Shown: piece after piece, positions 56,755 through 64,000 of the stretch | Numbering within the stretch: position 1 is the first letter of the stretch | Layout of the letters: each line of letters begins with the position of its first letter | From: Druceiella hillmani | Taxonomy: Eukaryota > Arthropoda > Insecta > Lepidoptera > Hepialidae | DNA length: 64,000 nt | Reading direction: 5' to 3' | Assembly: GCA_039881145.1 (NCBI GenBank) | Contig: JAYKKI010000015.1 | Coordinates: 30,669,001 to 30,733,000 of the forward strand | Translations under genes and position numbers: made by a program | Notes under the pieces: model-generated | What the model was told of the DNA's origin: nothing | What the model saw: only the letters and a program-made list of their open reading frames with translations | The model's database searches: none

Positions 56755-59735
56755 TTTCAGCGAAGTTATATGCGTCGTTATAAAGATAGTAAAAGTGTCT
56801 AACAAAGATGAATTTTTATTTTAATTGGAATACAACGATGGAGATCTATCGTCTCATTTACTTAAGACTGCCACTTGACTTATATTTCCGACACATTTAC
56901 ATAAGGAATATATTTAAGGTTTATCTAGGCATAAGTAAAATTATTTTGATTAACAAATACGTGTAACAACTCGAAGAAAATCATTTCTATATTTTTTAAA
57001 TTAGGGTATTTTTGAAACTAATTAAGATATAAACCATTTTTAAAGAAACTATTTCAATGAAACGTCTACTGAATCAAAAAATTCATTTATGAAATGTTGA
57101 GAATTATAATAGTTATCTAAACTATTATAATTCTTTTTTTAATTATAAAGATTTTGATAGCATGTTGATAGCTTTATGTTGATAGCATGTTGAAGGCGTA
57201 AAATTTAATAGCTCTTGAGATTTAGAATAGAAAAAAATAAATTTATTAAAAAAAACTTAAAATTTATTTTGAACTCTTGATATTGCTTTTAGGTAGTTCC
57301 TGTGATCATTTCTTAATATCAGTACGCATTTATTTATGGAAGTTTCAAAAACGCGAAGACCCATAGAAATCTTGGTAAAATATATATGTTTAATCCTTGA
57401 TTTTTTTTTACCATATAGCTTTCGAAATACTTCACAAAATATTTAGAACTATAAAGACACAACTCCTAAAACTGTCACCTAAAATATGTTCAAAGTTTTA
57501 AAATATCCTACTTTAATTCATATTTGGTAAGAATGATCATTATATTCAGCTATCCCTTTAACAAGGAGTCATGCCAATATACAGATTTAGATTCTAGTAG
57601 AGGAACACTAATTCTGTTTTGAGCATCTAAAGTGTTAATAAAAAAAAGATAAGTAATGAAATAATAAAAAAAAAACGATAACGAAGCTGTGCAGTTTTAC
57701 ACAAGAAATACAGATCAAGTCCAGAGGCGCTTATCTCATTGTAAATGTATGCTTTACCAGCCTCCTGTCCATTGACCTTTTGTATGATCGGTAGAGAATA
57801 CGATCCGATCGATAAAGAATACTAGAAGTGGCAACAAGGCACCAAGTTAAGATAGAGGGAAGGTTATTGATCTGATTTTGATCACATACCGTTATAAGAC
57901 TGTCAGTAAAACCAGGGGTGATCGGAGGTCAGTATAATAGTTATACGTTAACTGGAGGTCGGACCGTAGCAAAAAATGTATGAAATAATATTGTGTCTAC
58001 CACAGAAACATTTGTTAGAGTTATGCACAGAAAATTGCGAATAAAATGAGTTATTAACGAAAGTTTAACGTCTTGATAATCGTAATATTGATTTTACTAA
58101 CTGTAAATAGCATTAATTATTAGAATTCAGATCAGGAGCAAGTCTTTATATCTTTTATATCTTTACATGCTCTGCACAACATTTTAATGAATTTGTCAAT
58201 TTGAATGAAGTTTCCTGAATTGTGCTGACTTCTTAGGGTAAAATATTACATTATAAACAGATGTTGGTTATATTGGTCGAGAATAAAAAACGAAAATAAT
58301 CCGTTTTTTTAATAAACATTTTTTTTATTCTTTATTACGGAGAAAAAAGTTATTTCTTAATGAAAATATATTTTTTCTTTTTAACATTTCCCTCATTCTA
58401 ATTACATTTTAACTCTTCATTATCATAAAAAAGAACAATGAAAGAAAAAACCTAACACAACATTGTATTGCCAATATAATTTTCTTTCCTGATACTTGTA
58501 TCGTTTAATGATAAAAACTAAATAATTGAATGGCTGAATGTTAATATTTTAATAAGGGATTTATTTAGTATGATTTGGATGATGCCGTGTGGTGGTATGT
58601 GGTGCATTGTACTTCACTGTGTAACACTTAGGTTAATGCTAATTAAATTATATGGAAACTGGAATGAGAAAAAATGATTGATTTTAAATGATTTGGGAAC
58701 ATATAGAATTGACCTATTATATCAATTTAACAACAAATAAAAAAATAAAATTTATGTTCATCTGAATGGTTACACAGTACTAAAGAGTAAATAGCTGTCT
58801 TTAGAGTTTTTTAACGGTCTGTCTATTTCTTTGTCCGAATTAATCTCAGAAACAGTTAAATCTATATTAATGATTTTTGTCCGACTTATTGAGGCTATTA
58901 ATAGCTGCACCATATTTACCTTAATATCTCTTAAATATCTTGAAAAAATCCATGAACATTTTATACATTTATAAAAATGCTTCAAAATGATTTAGTTCTT
59001 TATTTTCTGCTTATGTTATAAACACAGTTTGAGTTGAAAAATGTAACGACGGTTAGTGCAAATGTTAGTGTGAATAAATTCGAGAATATTAAAACACTAC
59101 ACGTGGAGAACTTGTATCGCGGAAGAATAACAGCTGTGTCCCACATAGAATTTCTTAATTATGCTGCTGTTCCCCTATGTCTAAACGCCACTAAACGCCT
59201 CAATGCCATTCGTGAAACGATATCGATCGTCTGGGTAGGGATACATGGTCGGTGATCAAGATGGGAATACATTTTGTAAATAATTTTTACATAAGTGTTT
59301 TAAATAAATAAATATAATAATTAACTCTGTATAATCTCATTGGTTGTCCAAAAGGAGAACAAAGGAATACCATTAGGAGTACCGCAAAAGGAGGACAAAG
59401 GAGTAAACGCACGAAATGATCCTGATGAATCTGGACTTGGAAGTCGGTTATATTCTCTTCAATCTTTTTTCTCATTGTCGTATTTCTTTCTAAAGATGTT
59501 TTTTTCAGACATCATTGATACTTTCTTCATCAAATCTTAGTTTAAACAAGTTATATTTTTAGTAGGTATTACACAATTTCAGTAAAACATATTTAGAAGT
59601 TAAAATGTACCTATACCATTAAAAGTTTTTGTTACATATTTACTTTGTATCTTGCAACATTGGCGATCACAAATCAACTATAATGTTTAAAAGATTTGAA
59701 CTTTATATATGAAATAAAAGTTTATCAAATTATAA
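56755..59735. other. gene-free stretch
   Basis: A more complex patch at 57690-57970 and short frames at 58770-58985 and 59034-59255 carry no motif. Near 59345-59405 there is a short repeat (aaaggagaacaaaggaat / aaaggaggacaaaggagt). Confidence 0.45.
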
Positions 59736-59739
59736 TACA

Positions 59740-60960
59740 TTCATATATTTAATAAGGTAAGGCGTAAACTAAAGAAGGAAATCAATTTCATCATGTCATG
59801 TCTCGTCGATGCATCACACATAGCTGACAATATTGACGAAGAATGTGACTTACAGCCTCTTCTTCTTTTATCCCTAGCTAACGCCCAGTGGGGGAAGGAC
59901 AATGCATTATTGTGGAATCGGATTCGCCGCCACTTGTGTTGTCGTTGCATTGTATTGTACTTGTCATTTTCCATCAAATACTTTCCGGATGATTGTGTTA
60001 ATAACAATGTTGAAGAGAAGAGGCAACTCGACGGCTGCGTGGCAAACTCCGACTTTAATAGGAACTCCTCGAAAATTTATTTCGAATTCGAACACTACAT
60101 GCTGAAGCGTAGTAAGTCACCTGTATGATGCGGACAAATTTCAGAGATAGGTGTTCAGCTAGTAGGGCTTTCCGTAAAGTCGGTCAATGTATGCAATCTG
60201 ACGCTAATTTAAAGTAGATAAAGACGACAACAGTCCGTTTCCTATATCGGATTCTTTCCACGGAGAATTGGCGAAGCGTAAAAATTTGGTTGATACATCC
60301 TCGTTTCAATCGAATGGAAGATTGCTTTTCACGACTAGTCTGTTCTCGATGCTTTTATAGGCGCGATTGGGCGACTTTCATGAAAGTTTTCCCAACGACT
60401 AAGAAATGACTAATCCCACGGCAGTTCTTGCATTCGCGATTGTCCCCTTTATGACAATTATCCTCTTCTAAGTCGAAGGCTCGCTCTCCAGATGTTTATG
60501 ATGAGTGAGTGAAGTCATCGTCATAAGACTTTTGTGATCTCGACGGGAATTTGGTCGATTCCAGGCGCTTTCTTATTCGTTTGACTTCTTCGAAAGTTGG
60601 TTCTTCCTTCGAGAATGATTCTGATTAAGGGATCGGTGACGATTCCTGCAGTGGCTCTTCTGGTGGGTCGTGTTTATACAGTGCTTGGGAGAATTCTTTC
60701 CACTGTTGTGACAACGAAACTTCCGTTTGTTTTCTTGATGTTATCATTGGTTTGTTTCGTTTTTATGTTAAGCTACTAGATAGTTTAGTATAATAGTCGA
60801 AATTCGTTCTTATTCGTCTCTTTTTCCATATTTGCTACCACATAATCCTAATATACTTGGCGGTCTGATTTCATTTATGTCTGTGTTTTTCCGTCGAATT
60901 GGCGATAACGTTGGAAGTCAACATACTTGGCTTATAATTAGATGTTGTAGTCCAGTATTC
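59740..60960 (-). pseudogene. decayed non-LTR retrotransposon on the minus strand, RT domain
   Basis: Reading down from 60960: a charged linker with NMEKETNKNEFRLLY, then SEEPTFEEVKRIRK-like and KAPGIDQIPVEITK segments (about 60600-60530), the counterpart of the family K-A-P-G-x-D-x-I-P. GDNRECKNCRGISHFLVVGK follows (about 60450-60390), then LKRGCINQIFTLRQF and RKRTVVVFIYFKLASDCIH, where F-I-D-F-K-x-A-F-D is expected, so both catalytic-region Asp positions differ or shift. It continues with SVRIRNKFSRS and PIKVGVCHAAVELPLLFNIV, standing for G-V-R-Q-G-C-V-L-S-P-L-L-F-N-I-V (about 60065-60005). Several frameshifts. The long plus-strand frame at 59793-60128 is its antisense shadow. Confidence 0.75.
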
Positions 60961-60999
60961 TTCATAATCGTTCAGAATATAAAAAAATGAAAGTAGAGT

Positions 61000-61490
61000 G
61001 AATATAATAGAGATTGAGATAATAAGTCCGCTGGAAAGAGATTTCAGTAAACCATACTATAGTACGGTTTCCGAAAGGTCTTATTTTCTTTATTTAAACT
61101 GAGTAACAACTCTTTATATACTCTGTACATTCGTCGGCAGTGAGTTTATTGGTTGATGTTGGCATCAATAGATTTTAATGACAGTTAAGTAGTTAGATAA
61201 TTAGGTGAGAAACATACTAATATTTAACCAGAAGGAAATGAAAGCATATTTAGAAATAAATTACATATGCAATGAGATACCACTCGTCTCTTCCTACAGA
61301 AGATATTCCAGATGTTATTGACGATTACTTTATAAGATTTTAGTTCAAACAAGTTTTATGCTTTATTACTAGAAACAACTCAATTATAATAAAACCTGTT
61401 CAGGTTTAAAAGGAATTAAAAACGTTCTCATACCAATATTTTAAGGCAGTTTTTCAAAAGCGAATCAAAATTAATAGTACTAATTCGAAA
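61000..61490. other. gene-free stretch
   Basis: No feature recognised. It may be flanking remnant of the RT fragment that follows. Confidence 0.45.
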
Positions 61491-61494
61491 GAGA

Positions 61495-61690
61495 GTATTA
61501 TGAAATTGGAAGAGCCTCAACGCTCTATACTGGATATCTTCTTGTTCCTTGTTTATATTAATAACTTATCGTTCATGGTAAAATATACGTGTGACATAGT
61601 TTCATTTGTCGATGAAATCTCTTTGACTTTAAATAACATATGTAAGTGGCTCCCAGTCAATAACTTGTCCTTAAAGGCTTGTCCTTAAGA
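61495..61690 (+). pseudogene. LINE reverse transcriptase scrap (CR1/Jockey-like palm)
   Basis: The frame from 61500 gives EPQRSILDIFLFLVYINNLS, matching the family V-P-Q-G-S-I-L-G-P-L-L-F-L-I-Y-I-N-D-L. It continues DIVSFVDEISL, where F-A-D-D-T-S-L is expected (one catalytic Asp is Glu, the Ala is Val), then WLPVNNLSLKA for W-F-x-x-N-x-L-x-L-N. About 60 codons of palm, isolated from the rest of the element. Different clade style from the RTE-like copies, closer to the tail at 3627-4360. Confidence 0.75.
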
Positions 61691-61709
61691 AAACAAAAAA
61701 TATTAAATA

Positions 61710-61860
61710 TTCGCTACTTAATGTACCCCATGTTATAGCAGCATAATTCTGGATAATAAAATGTATTAAATTTTTACTGCCTGAAGTACCACACGTTAAT
61801 AACAGCATAATTCTGAATAATATAATGTATTATTCAATTTCCGCTGCCTAATCCCACGTT
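61710..61860. repeat. two-copy tandem repeat, unit about 80 bp
   Basis: Both copies contain 'agcataattctg.ataata' and 'aatgtatta', then '.tactgccta'. They directly follow the RT scrap. Confidence 0.85.
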
Positions 61861-61864
61861 TAAT

Positions 61865-62400
61865 CGTAAAAAAATTGTTAATTACAATGGACCACCAGTC
61901 GTCCAGAACCCCGAAAATTTCTTTCATATCATTTAAATTCATTTCAATTTCAATTTTCTTTTTCTTATAAATTCAGTTTGATTCTTGCAGCTTTGACGAT
62001 GACAAATCAATTGGAATATTTTAAAGGATTATATAGTAAAGGCAAAGGATAAATTTTACTATTGGCAATTTCTTAAAAAAATTATATGTACAAAGTTCAG
62101 ATGAAGAAAAGCATTTTATCTTTGGAAATTAGATTAAGAAATCAGATAGTATTTATCTGTAGTATTTATTTATATTATTTCTCTAATGAAATTTTGTCCT
62201 CATAATTATTTCTGAAATTGATAAACTCGGTCAAGTCATGTAAACGTTATTAAGTGGCAATGCTATTTTGATATCTGCTTATGTGAAAATGTATTTGCTA
62301 ACACATGTTACATTGTGAAGTTAATATTATTAATTTAATTACAATTTTAGAATTATGGCCGAATTGTTAAATTATGAAGACTTTTCAAAGTTTAATTAAC
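61865..62400. other. no separate gene seen; possible 3' region of the 62.4-kb frame
   Basis: On the minus strand, an AATAAA-type signal (tttatt on plus near 62163-62172) lies about 235-245 bases past the stop of the frame at 62406. Nothing else is recognised. Confidence 0.35.
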
Positions 62401-62405
62401 TTAAG

Positions 62406-62597
62406 TCAGCACGAAATTAATAGCGTCAAAAAAAGGAGCAACAATATGAAGCCTACACAGATCATATACGCAGGATCGCGGTAGCGGTATTTGTCAACCA
62501 ATACTTGATATATCGTATCATACCAACATAATTCCATTGCCACAGCAGTATAATCTTGAAGGACTGTTGGCAATTTGATATCGGTCATCCCTGTCAT
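62406..62597 (-). CDS. candidate membrane microprotein, or last exon of a larger gene
   Basis: Sixty-three codons from ATG 62597 to TGA. The protein has a 40-residue, evenly mixed N-terminal part (MTGMTDIKLPTVLQDYTAVA, then MELCWYDTIYQVLVDKYRYR) and a C-terminal membrane segment, YMICVGFILLLLFLTLLISC, ending in Cys: a tail-anchored or single-pass layout. Unlike other frames here, it has balanced codon use and no low complexity. Seven bases upstream of the ATG is a strong 3' splice-site sequence (pyrimidine-rich ctctcactctcacactggcag, AG at 62606-62605), so the exon probably starts at 62604. The frame stays open past the ATG up to a TAA near 62655, so it may instead be the terminal exon of a longer protein. 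I do not recognise a family. Confidence 0.45.
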   Translation of the reverse strand: MTGMTDIKLPTVLQDYTAVAMELCWYDTIYQVLVDKYRYRDPAYMICVGFILLLLFLTLLISC

Positions 62598-62599
62598 CG

Positions 62600-62680
62600 G
62601 CGCGCTGCCAGTGTGAGAGTGAGAGGTGCGTGAAATTCGAGTGGAACACGCAGTTTAAGTCGTCCGGTGAAAAAAAATAA
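62600..62680 (-). promoter_or_regulatory. GC-richer upstream region with splice acceptor of the 62.4-kb exon
   Basis: The 62605-62640 interval on the minus strand is a pyrimidine-rich tract ending in AG, as in a 3' splice site. Beyond it lies a GC-richer stretch (caccggacgacttaaactgc) that could be intron end or 5' leader. Confidence 0.35.
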
Positions 62681-62689
62681 ACATTGTTC

Positions 62690-63425
62690 GGTCAATACAT
62701 CATTAAATGTGTAATATACTATGTACAGTACTTATTTACTTTGGGTAGAAGTTTGGCACGTTGGGAACGATACAAATAGGTCATTACGTCGAATTACCTG
62801 GTCCCATTTACCACTGCTTTATGGTGGAAAAGGCGATAAATTATTTTTCTGTTTTTAATCTGATTGACAATTTGAGAGATGTGAGGAGTTTTTACAAATA
62901 CCCATACTTTTAACATTATTTTCCAATATCATAATTCAAACAATTGGGTCCCCGAAAATCCCAATTCCTTTCAGGTTTTTCTTAGGATGTCTTTGACTTC
63001 AAGTGACGGAAAGTTCTTTGAAAATTTTCTTCAAAATAGTTTTTAGCTGTCCCTATTTGATAAGCTTTCGTTTAATCATATGTGCAAAGTGATGTGACTA
63101 AAACAATTGGTCACAAGTTGGACACTATACGTTTAATATTAAAATTATGAGTTAACATCTTTAATTTTACATCTGCAGTTTATATCATTAAGTCAGTAAT
63201 AATTGTCTTTAGTCTCGGTCTCGGAATGAGAGGCCGTAATGGAAGAGCAGACACCAGAAGAACAGAACACTTGTGAAATAGTTGATTTGGTTTTTCCGTC
63301 AGTTTTGGTACAGAACACTGAAAGAAATATTAAAACAATGTTTGCTTTTTAAATTTGCTATATATGAAGGTAAATTATGTAGATGATTTTTGATTATTTT
63401 ATTTTAACAATTTTCTAATAAAAAT
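62690..63425. other. gene-free stretch
   Basis: No feature recognised. If the exon at 62406 is real, this may be its upstream intron. Confidence 0.4.
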
Positions 63426-63428
63426 TAG

Positions 63429-63463
63429 TTTAATCAGCATTATATTTTAATGCTGATTAAACA
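63429..63463. repeat. perfect hairpin, 15-bp arms
   Basis: gtttaatcagcatta (63429-63443) and its complement (63449-63463) flank a 5-base loop. Confidence 0.92.
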
Positions 63464-63464
63464 T

Positions 63465-64000
63465 GGAATAAAACCGTTAACTTTACGTATAAATTTTCCT
63501 TAATTTTTTACAGTAAAACGAAGAAAAAGGAATCTTGTATTATTTTAATTACTTGAATAAACTTGCGGAGCGTGCACTATCGGTTTTACTAACAAGTTTT
63601 TAAGTGATATATAAAATATATTGGCTTAGAGTTCGATTTTAATTCAGTGCGATCTAAGAATGTTGTTTTTTTATTTTATGTTTAAACGATTTGAAGTAAT
63701 GATTCTGAAAATGCAGAAAATTAAAAAAAAATTATATGGTTTATCGTGAATTTTGAATCGAGTTATAGGTTAGGTTTTAGAAATAAGAGTCTAGCGAAAT
63801 AACAGGTGTTTCATCTCAGCGCGATACCTTGTTCTTCAGTAGAGTGTCAATAAAAGCTCGGTTTATTTATTTGGCCAATAAGCGAACAGAGCTTTTATAT
63901 CAGAAGTCAGTCAAACATATATATTGAATTATAGACAACATATCTAATATTTAATTATAGAAAATGTATCTTTATGCGATGAAGTGACGGAACAGAGAAA
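63465..64000. other. gene-free stretch
   Basis: One 10-bp inverted repeat (ataaaagctc/gagcttttat, 63850-63898). Nothing else is recognised. Confidence 0.5.

Noticed and set aside
59793..60128. 111-codon plus-strand frame, the longest in the window
   Set aside because: It is antisense to a recognisable LINE reverse transcriptase on the minus strand.

Overview
The window reads as intergenic or intronic DNA from an insect, most likely a moth or butterfly (Lepidoptera). It is AT-rich and has long (AT)n tracts. It carries many decayed non-LTR retrotransposons, a tRNA-derived SINE, mariner scraps, and two interspersed motifs that I know as widespread in Lepidoptera: a foldback element beginning AACCGACTTCAAAAA at 54.4 kb, and degenerate 'GCTGCCCGC..TTCG' repeats at 24.9 and 46.05 kb. 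No bacterial-style gene, operon, CRISPR array or rRNA is present. Almost every open frame is short and is either chance, a shadow, or a transposon fragment. The order assignment is an inference from these repeats.

Layout. 0-10 kb: mariner remnant (0.7 kb), 35-bp tandem repeat (1.7 kb), antisense LINE tail (3.6-4.4 kb), two abutting foldbacks (4.5-4.7 kb) and a 30-bp minisatellite (7.4-8.1 kb). 10-20 kb: three of four copies of one short retroelement family (10.6, 16.6, 18.3 kb), a mariner-type terminus (14.05 kb) and a GC-richer block with a TATA box (17.0-17.4 kb). 20-30 kb: two related 29-bp tandem arrays, a LINE tail (25.0 kb) and a 71-bp array (28.2-28.8 kb). 30-40 kb: the best-preserved LINE (29.9-31.3 kb), an unidentified protein-like remnant (32.2 kb), another LINE (36.1-37.3 kb) and a CpG-rich block (38.0-38.4 kb). 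40-50 kb: a 46-bp array, a block of complex unique sequence (44.6-45.25 kb), a SINE (47.2 kb) and a 276-bp near-perfect hairpin (48.65-48.92 kb). 50-64 kb: a decayed LINE (49.5-51.45 kb), a long-TIR MITE (54.4 kb), the fourth copy of the short retroelement family (56.5 kb), an antisense LINE (59.7-60.96 kb), a small RT scrap (61.5 kb), and the only open frame I consider a plausible host gene, a 63-residue membrane microprotein on the minus strand at 62.4-62.6 kb.

The most interesting observation is the four-copy family at 10,639, 16,632, 18,277 and 56,499. All four copies are flanked by 12-13 bp target-site duplications and share one 3' end. They contain a hammerhead-ribozyme-like motif: a CUGAAGA box, a stem II hairpin, GAAA, a palindromic ACCUAGGU stem III, a GUC cleavage triplet and a closing CCAC/GUGG stem I. 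Hammerheads with short palindromic stem III are known from Penelope-like retroelements, and the inverted partial copies fit that group. All of this is read by eye; nothing was folded or searched.
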